Below, piece after piece: positions 18,051-25,906 of a DNA stretch of 32,533 nucleotides. How positions within the stretch are numbered: the stretch's first letter is position 1; the number at the start of each line of letters is the position of its first letter. Position numbers and translations under genes: made by a program. The DNA comes from an uncultured Bacteroidota bacterium (lineage in GTDB: Bacteria; Bacteroidota; Bacteroidia; Chitinophagales; Chitinophagaceae). Below the pieces are notes generated by a model. It did not search any database. It was not told the origin of the DNA and saw only the letters and a list, made by a program, of their open reading frames with translations. The DNA lies in the NCBI GenBank assembly GCA_903924075.1, contig CAIYAG010000188.1, positions 1 through 32,533 on the forward strand. The letters run 5' to 3'.

Positions 18051-18632
18051 ATGAATCAGAATATTTTCTTTAATAAGTGGTGGTTATTATTATTGCAGGG
18101 TGTCCTTTTAATGACGTTGAGCTATGCTCATTTTAATAACCTTACTACTATTGTTGAATCAGTTTCAAATACAACTGGTTTTGTTGCACTGCTTACAGGG
18201 AGTAGTGCGGTAATTGGTTATTTTCTTGCTGATAAAGAGGAAAGCAATCAATTTGATTTGATCTTAGGAGCACTAAGTTGTTTAGTAGCAATACTGTTTA
18301 TCACAAGATTATATTTTGATTCTGAACTATTAATCTGGTTTCTCATCTCTTATATGATCATTAATTCTATTTATTTGATCACGAATACCTGGCAGTTGAA
18401 GTCTATCATTAATTGGTGGTGGTTGAGTATTTTAATTTTAGGATATACAGTTTTCCTGAGTTTATTTATTATCACAAGATTGCCCCAACTAAATCACGCC
18501 ATTTCTTTGATTGTTGGTTTTCAGTTTTTTGGAAATGGGTTGTTACTTGTATTAATGGCTTTTGTACTTCGAAAATTGCAAAGCGAGTATGGGAAAACGA
18601 TTAGTCAAATTCGAGATAATGCTATTCAATAA
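18051..18632 (+). CDS. HdeD/DUF308-like membrane protein
   Basis: A 193-residue protein made almost entirely of six hydrophobic helices (about 8-24, 41-57, 68-84, 89-105, 122-138, 147-170). It opens with a WWLLLLQGVLLM helix typical of the HdeD family, linked in E. coli to acid resistance. Here it sits 9 bp after the DUF502 protein inside an envelope gene run. The family call comes from helix pattern and the N-terminal motif, without any catalytic residue to confirm it. Confidence 0.6.
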   Translation: MNQNIFFNKWWLLLLQGVLLMTLSYAHFNNLTTIVESVSNTTGFVALLTGSSAVIGYFLADKEESNQFDLILGALSCLVAILFITRLYFDSELLIWFLISYMIINSIYLITNTWQLKSIINWWWLSILILGYTVFLSLFIITRLPQLNHAISLIVGFQFFGNGLLLVLMAFVLRKLQSEYGKTISQIRDNAIQ

Positions 18633-18652
18633 TCATTAATCAGAAAATTAAA

Positions 18653-19549
18653 TTGATAAAAAAACTTATTCTTATTATCGGTGTTCTGTTTATTCTCGAT
18701 AATTGTAAAAGTCAGGAATTAGATCCGAGACTGTATGCAAATCTTCCAAAAAAGATGAATGCATTTGCACTCTATTATGGTTATATGAGTGGTAATGTTG
18801 TTGCAGATCCTTCTTTACCAATTGAAGATTTTAAAATTACAAGTCACAATATTGCAGCTGCCTATGTACACACATTTAGTTTGGCAAAAAAACTGGCAAG
18901 ATTCCAAGTTTCTTTGCCCTATACTATGATGGATGGCAACCTTAAAATTAATGGCGTAGATACCAGCGGATCCAGAAACGGACTTGGAGATTTAAAACTC
19001 AGATTTGGAATGAATCTATTTGGCTCACCGGCCTTAGATAGAAAAGACTTTCGGAAATACAAACAAAAAACAATTGTTGGGTTTAGTGTTGTTGCCACAA
19101 TACCTACTGGATTATATTATGCTGATAAAAGAATCAATATTGGTTCTAATAGATATACTATTAAGCCGGAGATTGGCATTTCAAGGAGGTTCAATCGTAT
19201 TTATGCAGAGGGTTATTTAGGAGTTTGGATATACGGTAACAATACCGATTACATGACTAATAAATTGCTAAAGCAGGCACCAGTGTATACTTTGCAAGCA
19301 CACACAAGTTATTATTTCAAAAACCAAGTTTGGATTGGGATCGATGGTAACTGGTTTAATGGAGGCCAAACAAGTGTAAACAATAAATCTGTGGGTGAGC
19401 TAAAAGATAATTGGCGGGTTGGTGCAACATTATCTGCTCCATTATCAAAATCTCAATCTTTGAAATTTCAAGTGAATGCTGGCGCATTCAAGAATGCCGG
19501 GTTAAACTATGACATTTATTCAGTTAGTTATCAATACGTCTTCTTCTAA
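18653..19549 (+). CDS. Outer-membrane barrel protein (transporter type), TTG start
   Basis: A 298-residue exported protein with alternating amphipathic strands and terminal VSYQYVFF, the Phe ending of an outer-membrane barrel. LPYTMMDGN and IGSNRYTIKPEIG-type strands match the PF13557-like family seen at 14316. No ATG precedes the signal peptide; the only fitting start is TTG at 18653, directly before IKKLILIIG. This would give weaker translation than its neighbours. It precedes the GH5 glycosidase by 19 bp, again placing a barrel next to a hydrolase. Confidence 0.7.
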   Translation: MIKKLILIIGVLFILDNCKSQELDPRLYANLPKKMNAFALYYGYMSGNVVADPSLPIEDFKITSHNIAAAYVHTFSLAKKLARFQVSLPYTMMDGNLKINGVDTSGSRNGLGDLKLRFGMNLFGSPALDRKDFRKYKQKTIVGFSVVATIPTGLYYADKRINIGSNRYTIKPEIGISRRFNRIYAEGYLGVWIYGNNTDYMTNKLLKQAPVYTLQAHTSYYFKNQVWIGIDGNWFNGGQTSVNNKSVGELKDNWRVGATLSAPLSKSQSLKFQVNAGAFKNAGLNYDIYSVSYQYVFF

Positions 19550-19568
19550 TCAATAATAAACTAAAACC

Positions 19569-20702
19569 ATGAAAAAAAGTCTTCAATTGAAACAATGGAT
19601 TCAAAGTCTGCTGCTGATAGTTATTGTTATTGCAATCAATTGTATATCTGTATTTGCACAATCTAATGTTGCAGAGGTTCAAAAAAAGTTCGAACCTATG
19701 TTTAAAGCAGGTGTAAATATTTCCTTATTAGAAAACTATTGGAGTAAACCTGATATTTTATTGCAGAAAGAAAACATAAAAAAACTGGATAAGGCTTATG
19801 CGCTTGGATTTAAAACTGTGCGAATTCCAATTAAGTTCGATATGTTCTTAATGCCCGACAAAGTTACTTTTAATCCAGAGGTCTTAAAAAAACTGTCTAA
19901 AGTTTATGGTTATCTTGAGTCGCATGACATGACCATGATCTTAACCTATCATTTTGGAGTTACCAGAAACAAAATGCAAATTGATGAATTACAAAAGGAA
20001 ATTAAAAGAGGGTTTGATATCTGGGCTCAGATTGTAAATCTTTTTAAAGGCAAAGGATATGATCGTATATTTTTTGGTCTTTATGATGAACCAAGAATGG
20101 AAGACAACTCCAGATGGGACTTGATCAACAAAACAGCTATGGCAAAATTGCGTCCATTAGACCCTGATAGATACTGGATAGTAGGATCCAATAATTATAT
20201 GAATGTTACAGCATTTGAATCTTTAATCCCAATTCCGAATGATGATAAGGTTTTGTATGCATTTCACTTTTATGATCCATATATTTTCACCCATCAAGGA
20301 GCGCCTTGGGATAAAGACAAAGCTTACATGAAGGTTTTACCTTATCCATTTGTTGAAGCTGAAATGCCTCCAATGCCAGAGCGGGCAAAGAACGATAAGG
20401 ATATGTCTTATAACTATAACCATTACTCAGAGGTTTCAAATAGGAAATTTATTGAGGATAAAATAAAGCTTGCTCATGATTGGTCAATAAAATATAATGC
20501 CCCAGTAATTTGCACAGAAGCAGGAACAATTGCAACAATTCCAGAAAAATATCGCAGCAATTATATTAAAGATGTTTCTGAGGTATTAAAAAATTATGGC
20601 ATTCCGATGGTAATTTGGGATATGGAACAAAGCTTTAAAATTACCAATCAGAACAATGAACTAATCCCTGGGGTGAGCAATTGGGTAAATTCATTTAAAT
20701 AA
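19569..20702 (+). CDS. Glycoside hydrolase family 5-like (cellulase fold) enzyme
   Basis: A 377-residue exported protein (signal peptide to VFAQ) with a GH5-type barrel that would cleave a beta-glycosidic bond. Landmarks are FKTVRIPIKF (81-90), H233 with FYDP (HFYDP), acid/base E174 in DEP, nucleophile E317 in ICTEAG, and W350 in VIWDME. The residue before the acid/base glutamate is Asp173, whereas clan GH-A enzymes almost always have Asn there (NEP), so its activity or specificity may be altered. It lies between two outer-membrane barrel genes, with gaps of 19 and 14 bp. The substrate is unknown. Confidence 0.82.
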   Translation: MKKSLQLKQWIQSLLLIVIVIAINCISVFAQSNVAEVQKKFEPMFKAGVNISLLENYWSKPDILLQKENIKKLDKAYALGFKTVRIPIKFDMFLMPDKVTFNPEVLKKLSKVYGYLESHDMTMILTYHFGVTRNKMQIDELQKEIKRGFDIWAQIVNLFKGKGYDRIFFGLYDEPRMEDNSRWDLINKTAMAKLRPLDPDRYWIVGSNNYMNVTAFESLIPIPNDDKVLYAFHFYDPYIFTHQGAPWDKDKAYMKVLPYPFVEAEMPPMPERAKNDKDMSYNYNHYSEVSNRKFIEDKIKLAHDWSIKYNAPVICTEAGTIATIPEKYRSNYIKDVSEVLKNYGIPMVIWDMEQSFKITNQNNELIPGVSNWVNSFK

Positions 20703-20716
20703 GCGAAATTTGTATC

Positions 20717-21682
20717 ATGATTAATTTAACTTCTAAAAAAGCTACTTTGCTTTTTAAGTGGTGGGGTAGTAGATCTATCTTATGTACTTTTATTATTTTA
20801 TTGTTTACAATTACATCTAATGCACAGGTTACTCCATTCGAAAAATCGGTTTTAGATTCCTTGTCTGCTAATGATTTTAATTTTAGTGTTGGATTCTTAT
20901 TCAATGCAAGTGAAGACGGTACCAGTTCATTAACAACGGGCACTGATATTGGAATGATGTACTCAACCAAAAAGTCGAATTATGAAGTTATACAAAGCAG
21001 TTATTTCAGTAGACTCGAAAGTTTTTCTAGTTCCAATCGATTTATTGCATTGATCAGGGGAGATATTTTTAGTCATGATACACTAGGCCAAAGAGTAATA
21101 GAAAAACGATTTTATCCCGAACCATTTGCTTTGTATATGTTTGATGCAAGCAGATCATTAAACTTTAGAATTCAATTGGGAGTGAATGCCATGTGGGCTC
21201 CCAAGCCCACAAAATTGGTAAGAATTAGGGTTGGGTTAGGGATATTGAGAGAAAGGGAAAATTGGCAAATGGTCAAGCATGAACAATTACCATCTCTAGA
21301 TACACTACCACCAGCTGTGCTGCAATATATTTATGATAGTGTGGGCATTAACAAACAAGGTAGATTAGAAAGAGATAACTGGAGGGCCAATTTATATTCG
21401 AACTTCCTATTTAATTTCACGAAGAATATCAATATGAATGCGTTTGTATCTATGCAAATGCCGTTTGAACCTCCTTATTCAGGACTGCCACAGAATAGTC
21501 ATTTCCCTGTTGTTACAAAGCTATATCCTAGGCTTACTTTAGATATGCAGTTGAATATACATGTATGGGGTAAACTCGACTTTGTTACTGCTTTCCATTA
21601 TATGTATGATAAGGGGCAGATCCCAATCTATGTTCCCAACTGGTTGTATAATTTTTCTCAGGGATTACAGTTGAGTCTTTAA
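20717..21682 (+). CDS. Putative outer-membrane barrel protein, last gene of the run
   Basis: A 321-residue exported protein. It has an N-terminal extension before a hydrophobic signal segment (about 20-36, ending SNAQ), then many amphipathic strands and the terminal sequence QGLQLSL typical of outer-membrane barrels. It contains an insert with the motif LPSLDTLPPAVLQYIYDS. The family is not recognised beyond barrel character. It follows the GH5 gene by 14 bp and is the last gene before the 100-130 bp gap that starts the sulfur cassette. Confidence 0.6.
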   Translation: MINLTSKKATLLFKWWGSRSILCTFIILLFTITSNAQVTPFEKSVLDSLSANDFNFSVGFLFNASEDGTSSLTTGTDIGMMYSTKKSNYEVIQSSYFSRLESFSSSNRFIALIRGDIFSHDTLGQRVIEKRFYPEPFALYMFDASRSLNFRIQLGVNAMWAPKPTKLVRIRVGLGILRERENWQMVKHEQLPSLDTLPPAVLQYIYDSVGINKQGRLERDNWRANLYSNFLFNFTKNINMNAFVSMQMPFEPPYSGLPQNSHFPVVTKLYPRLTLDMQLNIHVWGKLDFVTAFHYMYDKGQIPIYVPNWLYNFSQGLQLSL

Positions 21683-21714
21683 AACAGATGACTTTTCATA
21701 AATACTTACAGAGG

Positions 21715-21742
21715 AATGTGATTTCCTGATATAAATCATATT
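21715..21742. promoter_or_regulatory. Inverted repeat upstream of the sulfur cassette
   Basis: Arms AATGTGATTT (21715-21724) and AAATCATATT (21733-21742) pair at 9 of 10 positions around an 8-bp spacer. It is an operator-like dyad about 70 bp ahead of the SQR start. It shares TGTGA-like half-sites with the CRP/FNR superfamily, but the spacing does not fit the standard N6 or N4, so the cognate regulator is unknown. Confidence 0.4.
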
Positions 21743-21790
21743 CTTCTGTAACTAGTATCACAATGCCGATTAATTGTTAAAATGACCTTT

Positions 21791-21807
21791 GTTCTTCCAA
21801 AAAGAAC
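21791..21807. promoter_or_regulatory. Second inverted repeat, just upstream of the SQR start
   Basis: GTTCTT-CCAAA-AAGAAC is a perfect 6-bp dyad ending 4 bp before the ATG at 21812. A -7-like GACCTTTG (21784-21791) abuts it, so it may cover the transcription start as an operator, or form a small hairpin in the leader. No matching -33 element was found at the right distance. Confidence 0.35.
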
Positions 21808-21811
21808 AAAA

Positions 21812-23044
21812 ATGAAAAGTTTAGTCATTTTAGGTGCAGGAACTGCAGGAACAATGATGGCGAACCATCTAAATAAAAAGCTGAATAGAAAAGAATGGGA
21901 TATTACCATAATAGATGAACGAAAAGAGCATCACTATCAGCCAGGATATCTGTTTCTTCCTTTCGATATTTACAAGCCAACAGATATTATCAAAAATATC
22001 AAAGATTTTATCCCCTCAGATGTTGAGTTGATCCAAGAGCGCATAGAGAAGATCAATGCAAAGGAAAACAGTATTCTTCTGGATGCGGGAGAAATTATCA
22101 AGTATGATCTACTCATTATTGCAACAGGTGCAAAAATCGCGCCTGAAGAAATTGAGGGTATGAGCGGCTCGGAATGGCAAAAATCTGTTTTCGATTTTTA
22201 TACTTTTGAGGGAGCACTTGCTTTGCGTAATAAATTGCGTGAATGGGAGGGTGGAAACCTTGTTGTGCATATCTGTGAAATGCCTATTAAATGCCCGGTG
22301 GCACCACTAGAGTTTGCATTTTTAGCAGATTCATTTTTTGAGCATAAAAAAATGCGGGAGAAGGTTAAAATCACCTATGTAACGCCACTTAGTGGGGCAT
22401 TTACAAAACCAAAATGTACGGAAGCTTTAGAGTACTTGTTAGAAGATAAAGGTATCATACTGGAAAGCGATTTTGCAATTGCAGAAGTTAATAATGAAGA
22501 GAAAACAATTGTTGATTATGGAGGCAAGTCAATTCCTTTTGATTTATTGGTTACAGTGCCAACAAATAAAGGTGACGAATTGATGGAAAGATCTGGTTTG
22601 GGCGACGAGCTTAATTATGTACCAACTGAGAAAGCAACGCTTCAATCAAAAGCATTTGAAAATATCTTTGTAATTGGTGATGCTACTAATGTGCCTGCAT
22701 CTAAAGCAGGTTCAGTGGCACATTTTGAGGCAGAAATTTTAACGGAGAACATCCTACATTATATTAAACAGGAACCATTGGCAGCTAGTTTTGACGGTCA
22801 TGCCAATTGTTTCATTGAAACAGGCCATCAGAAAGCCTTGCTTATCGATTTCAATTATACACACGAACCAGTGTCTGGATTATTCCCATTCCCTGGAATT
22901 GGCCCATTACAATTGCTCAAAGAAAGCGTGTTTAATCATTGGGGTAAATTGGCATTCCGCTGGATCTATTGGAATATGTTATTAAAAGGTATCCCAATTC
23001 CTTTTGTAGGTTCTCATATGAAAACCGCAGGCAAAAATTTTTAA
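21812..23044 (+). CDS. sqr: Sulfide:quinone oxidoreductase-like flavoprotein
   Basis: A 410-residue FAD-dependent membrane-associated enzyme that would oxidise sulfide to sulfane sulfur and pass electrons to quinone. FAD binding is seen in GAGTAG (8-13) and VIGDAT (287-292). The redox cysteines are probably C161 (PIKCPVAP) and C333 (ANCFIETG), equivalent to Cys160 and Cys356 of characterised enzymes. The third cysteine of classical SQRs, near residue 129, is absent. A hydrophobic C-terminus (around FRWIYWNMLLKGIPIPF) suits membrane attachment. The ATG at 21812 is preferred because the Rossmann motif follows at once; the extra ten residues from 21782 span the inverted repeat. The next two genes encode sulfur-carrier proteins, which supports a sulfur role. 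Confidence 0.8.
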   Translation: MKSLVILGAGTAGTMMANHLNKKLNRKEWDITIIDERKEHHYQPGYLFLPFDIYKPTDIIKNIKDFIPSDVELIQERIEKINAKENSILLDAGEIIKYDLLIIATGAKIAPEEIEGMSGSEWQKSVFDFYTFEGALALRNKLREWEGGNLVVHICEMPIKCPVAPLEFAFLADSFFEHKKMREKVKITYVTPLSGAFTKPKCTEALEYLLEDKGIILESDFAIAEVNNEEKTIVDYGGKSIPFDLLVTVPTNKGDELMERSGLGDELNYVPTEKATLQSKAFENIFVIGDATNVPASKAGSVAHFEAEILTENILHYIKQEPLAASFDGHANCFIETGHQKALLIDFNYTHEPVSGLFPFPGIGPLQLLKESVFNHWGKLAFRWIYWNMLLKGIPIPFVGSHMKTAGKNF

Positions 23045-23063
23045 CCAACAATAAAACCATTTT

Positions 23064-23372
23064 ATGGACAAGTTAATCGCAGGTAAAACCATACAAGTAA
23101 ACGAAGAAGGATTCATGACCAATTTTAGTGAATGGAATAAGGAAATCGGAGAGGCCCTAGCTGGTGAATCACAAATTGTATTAACTCCAAAACATTGGGA
23201 GCTGATCAATTATATTCAAACTGAAGTTAAAAATGAATCTCCACTAAGTATCCGCAAAATTGGAAAAAGTGGGGTAGTAGATATCAAAGAATTCTATGCA
23301 CTATTTCCAAATGCACCATTGAAAACTGCCACAAAAATTGCTGGTGTACCTAAACCCGCAAGCTGTATTTAA
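23064..23372 (+). CDS. tusE: TusE/DsrC-family sulfur carrier
   Basis: A 102-residue protein with the TusE/DsrC hallmarks: VNEEGFMTNFSEWNKEI near the start, LTPKHWELINYI, a KxGK turn, FYALFPNAP and the flexible end KIAGVPKPASCI. Its only cysteine is C101, the terminal CysA that carries persulfide. The CysB position 11 residues earlier is Thr90, so it resembles the single-cysteine TusE-type carriers and not dissimilatory DsrC. TusA and the TusBCD genes are absent here. Twenty base pairs after the SQR gene and 20 bp before the DsrE2-like gene, it probably accepts sulfur in this cassette. Confidence 0.85.
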   Translation: MDKLIAGKTIQVNEEGFMTNFSEWNKEIGEALAGESQIVLTPKHWELINYIQTEVKNESPLSIRKIGKSGVVDIKEFYALFPNAPLKTATKIAGVPKPASCI

Positions 23373-23391
23373 CAACAATAAAATTTTAATC

Positions 23392-23874
23392 ATGAGTGAA
23401 TATAATGGCGAGATCAGAAAAATGATGATCATCCTTTCTAAAGCCTCCATCGAAAATGTTTATGCAGCTTTTGTTTTGGCAAATGGCGCAAGAATGGAAG
23501 GTATTGAAGCAGAAATGTTCTTTACTTTCTTCGGACTTGAAGCAGTTCACAACAAAAAGCTAGATCATTTGCATGTTGCTACAGTAGGTAATCCTGCTAT
23601 GCATATGCCAACGATGTTAGGCGGTTTGCCTGGTATGGAAGCTTTGGCAACTAGTATGATGAAAAAAGAAATGGAAAAACTGGATATGCCTGAAGTGCGA
23701 GAATTCCTAGAAATATTAAAAGCATCCGGAGTTAAGCTCTGGGCCTGTAAACTAGCCATGGAAATGTTCCATTACGAAAAAACAGACATGTTCCCTGATT
23801 TAGATGGTGTATTAACAGTGGGCGATTTTTATAATCAATCAAATGGTATTGGCACACATATGCTATTCATATAG
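23392..23874 (+). CDS. DsrE2-like (DsrE/F-family) sulfur-transfer protein
   Basis: A 161-residue protein related to the DsrE2/DrsE_2 family: KMMIILSKASIENVYAAF at the N-terminus and KLWACKLAMEMF around C119, the sole cysteine and presumed persulfide carrier. GVLTVGDFYNQS forms the family's C-terminal region. In other bacteria DsrE2 moves sulfane sulfur between rhodanese, TusA and heterodisulfide reductase-like systems. Here it follows SQR and TusE. The longer frame from 23338 overlaps the tusE end and has no family similarity, so the ATG at 23392 was chosen. A strong terminator starts 50 bp downstream. Confidence 0.8.
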   Translation: MSEYNGEIRKMMIILSKASIENVYAAFVLANGARMEGIEAEMFFTFFGLEAVHNKKLDHLHVATVGNPAMHMPTMLGGLPGMEALATSMMKKEMEKLDMPEVREFLEILKASGVKLWACKLAMEMFHYEKTDMFPDLDGVLTVGDFYNQSNGIGTHMLFI

Positions 23875-23923
23875 TTTTAAGGATATTCAACTTATCTAAT
23901 TGATAATCATCAATTAATTCTCA

Positions 23924-23958
23924 AAAGCCTTTCAATTTTATTGGGAGGCTTTATTTTT
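23924..23958 (+). terminator. Rho-independent terminator after the sulfur cassette
   Basis: AAAGCCTTTCAA (23924-23935) and TTGGGAGGCTTT (23941-23952) form a 12-bp stem with two G-U pairs around a 5-nt loop, followed by a T-run (ATTTTT). It lies 50 bp after the DsrE2-like stop codon and before the glycosyltransferase region. Confidence 0.8.
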
Positions 23959-24163
23959 ACAGCATTATTGGAATAAAAGGAAGTGAAATCACAATAAACC
24001 TGAATTAAAGCATTTTTTAATATACTTCAACAGACTATAATCTCTATTTTGCCGTTATCTTATTATATCTTGACTATTCTATGCATCGAAACCTGCAAGT
24101 ATGGTCAGGTGAAATATTTATATAATATATAAAATTGGAATCTTAGTATACTAAAACTCATTT
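23959..24163. other. Spacer upstream of the first glycosyltransferase
   Basis: About 205 AT-rich bases between the terminator and the ATG at 24164. It should hold the glycosyltransferase promoter, but only partial matches to TAnnTTTG were seen (near 24046-24052). No RNA gene or operon-like repeat was found. Confidence 0.4.
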
Positions 24164-25000
24164 ATGGAGATCAACAACCCCTATGTTTTCGGGAATGTAT
24201 CCTTGTTAATTACACATTATAATCGGAGCAAATCATTACATCGCTTGCTAGATGCCATGCAAAAGCTACATGTAACATTTGGTGAGATTGTTATTTCTGA
24301 TGATGGCAGTTCTTATGCACACCTGCAAAACTTATTGGAATACCAGAAAATATTTAATTTCAGATTGATCACAGCACCTGTAAATAAGGGTCTTCCAAAT
24401 AATATTAATAAAGGTCAGGATGCCGTTTTAAAACCCTATACGCTTTATGTACAAGAAGATTTTGTGCCAAGTGCTTCATTCCCTTTAAAGTTTAAGCATT
24501 CTTTAGAGATCATGGAAGAAAGGCCAGATGTGGATATAGCTAGGTATTGGGCTTATTGGAAATATCCGTATCTAAAAACGATCCGCAACGGTTTTTCAGA
24601 TATGACATTCAGCATTTTTAAACTGGGTTATAAAAAGTTTTATGTGTATAGCGATGCTAGCCATTTGAGAAGAAGCAATTTTCCTCAAAAATTTGGTAAG
24701 TTTTTAGAAAACCTTCCAAGTGATAGAGCAGAATATTTGATGATGATGTCTTTTATACGGAAAAACGGTAAGGCGATCTATAACGACAATTATAACGATA
24801 TGTTCGATCACCTAAATAGTGAAGACGAACCAAGTACAGTTGAAAGAGATTTTATTTCATATAGCGATAGCAATCCTGTTATTACTATCATTCGGAACTT
24901 ATATAGAAATGTCAAGTTCAACCTTGATTATCTGTTTCTATTCTCATGGCGATTGGAAAGATTCATTAAAGCCGTGAAGAGTATTGGCAAAAAACCATAG
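24164..25000 (+). CDS. Family-2 glycosyltransferase
   Basis: A 278-residue GT-A type glycosyltransferase. VSLLITHYNRSKSLHRLL forms the nucleotide-sugar binding start, EIVISDDGSS (D46/D47) the conserved DD motif, and LYVQEDFVP (E98/D99) the DxD-like metal site. No transmembrane helix is obvious; it is probably cytoplasmic or peripheral. It is tandem with a close paralog at 25089, 88 bp downstream, suggesting duplication. Sugar donor and acceptor are unknown. With the flippase and deacetylase that converge on it, surface polysaccharide assembly is the natural context. Confidence 0.85.
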   Translation: MEINNPYVFGNVSLLITHYNRSKSLHRLLDAMQKLHVTFGEIVISDDGSSYAHLQNLLEYQKIFNFRLITAPVNKGLPNNINKGQDAVLKPYTLYVQEDFVPSASFPLKFKHSLEIMEERPDVDIARYWAYWKYPYLKTIRNGFSDMTFSIFKLGYKKFYVYSDASHLRRSNFPQKFGKFLENLPSDRAEYLMMMSFIRKNGKAIYNDNYNDMFDHLNSEDEPSTVERDFISYSDSNPVITIIRNLYRNVKFNLDYLFLFSWRLERFIKAVKSIGKKP

Positions 25001-25009
25001 CAAGCTTTG

Positions 25010-25017
25010 TAAATTTG
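25010..25017 (+). promoter_or_regulatory. Possible -7 element for the second glycosyltransferase
   Basis: TAAATTTG is an exact match to TAnnTTTG, 72 bp upstream of the ATG at 25089. A TTG at 24984-24986 is 23 bp away, at the long end of the usual spacing. The second glycosyltransferase may therefore have its own promoter. Confidence 0.3.
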
Positions 25018-25088
25018 ATATTGAATACGAGGGAGGTGGGAACGGAATCAATGAATGACCATTAAGTTTAATAGATAATTTATTTTTT

Positions 25089-25895
25089 ATGTCGGCTTCT
25101 AATTACCATTTTGATGGAGTAAGTTTAGTGATTACACACTATAACCGAAGCAGCTCCTTGGAATGTTTATTAAATACTTTTAAAAAATTGCAGTGCAGTT
25201 TTGAAGAAGTGATTGTTTCAGACGACGGAAGTAGGCCAGAACACCTCTCAAAAGTTCAGGAGCTACAGAAACAGTTTTTATTTACACTATTAACCACTCC
25301 AGTTAATAAGGGGTTGGGACATAATAATAATGTATCCCAAGACGCAGTTAAAACGGAGTATACCCTATATGTGCAGGAAGACTTTGTTCCAAGGCCCATT
25401 TTCCCAGCACTTTTTGAGAAGTCAATGAAGATCATGAGGTCGCAACCAGATATTGATATCATTAGATATTACTCTTATTTCAGTTATCCTTATCTCAAGC
25501 CTTTTGATGAAGACTTTTCATTATTAGATTTCCATCCTGAATTCTGGTATGCAAATCATCGAAAATTCTATTTCTATAGCGATCATCCGCATGTTAGGCG
25601 CAGTAATTTCTTCAGCAAATTTGGTCGCTATCTCGAAGGCATCAAAGGAGATACTACTGAATATCGAATGAGTCTTTCTTTTGTACAGAAAAAGGCAAAA
25701 GGATTATTTTATACCAAGTTTAACGAAGTATTCGACCAACAAAACACAGACGCTGAGCCAAGCACTATGCAAAATGAGCGTCCAGAATGGAAATTGAGCA
25801 AGAACTTAATTGTTAGATTCTTAAGGTTCCTTTACTTGGTTTACAAGTACACAAAATGGAGCCTGGAATATGTGTTTGTTCCCAAAAGACCTTAA
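25089..25895 (+). CDS. Family-2 glycosyltransferase, tandem paralog
   Basis: A 268-residue paralog of the enzyme at 24164, with the same blocks: VSLVITHYNRSSSLECLL, VIVSDDGS (D45/D46), TTPVNKGL, then LYVQEDFVP (E97/D98). Further downstream both share YSDxxHxRRSNF-like and DxxNxxxEPST motifs. Divergence in the segment after QEDFVP could change acceptor choice. It ends just before a bidirectional terminator and converges on the flippase. The two enzymes may act in successive steps of one glycan. Confidence 0.85.
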   Translation: MSASNYHFDGVSLVITHYNRSSSLECLLNTFKKLQCSFEEVIVSDDGSRPEHLSKVQELQKQFLFTLLTTPVNKGLGHNNNVSQDAVKTEYTLYVQEDFVPRPIFPALFEKSMKIMRSQPDIDIIRYYSYFSYPYLKPFDEDFSLLDFHPEFWYANHRKFYFYSDHPHVRRSNFFSKFGRYLEGIKGDTTEYRMSLSFVQKKAKGLFYTKFNEVFDQQNTDAEPSTMQNERPEWKLSKNLIVRFLRFLYLVYKYTKWSLEYVFVPKRP

Positions 25896-25906
25896 AACTA
25901 AATCAT

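Noticed and set aside
1942-21682. Classical SusC/SusD polysaccharide-utilisation locus
   Set aside because: No TonB-dependent receptor or SusD-like lipoprotein is present; the barrels are too small or of other families.
22791-22985. Forward frame of 64 residues inside the SQR gene
   Set aside because: Out-of-frame overlap with a well-supported flavoprotein; no family features.
23064-23874. Dissimilatory Dsr sulfur-oxidation system
   Set aside because: The TusE/DsrC protein lacks the second conserved cysteine (Thr90 instead) and no DsrAB or related genes are nearby.
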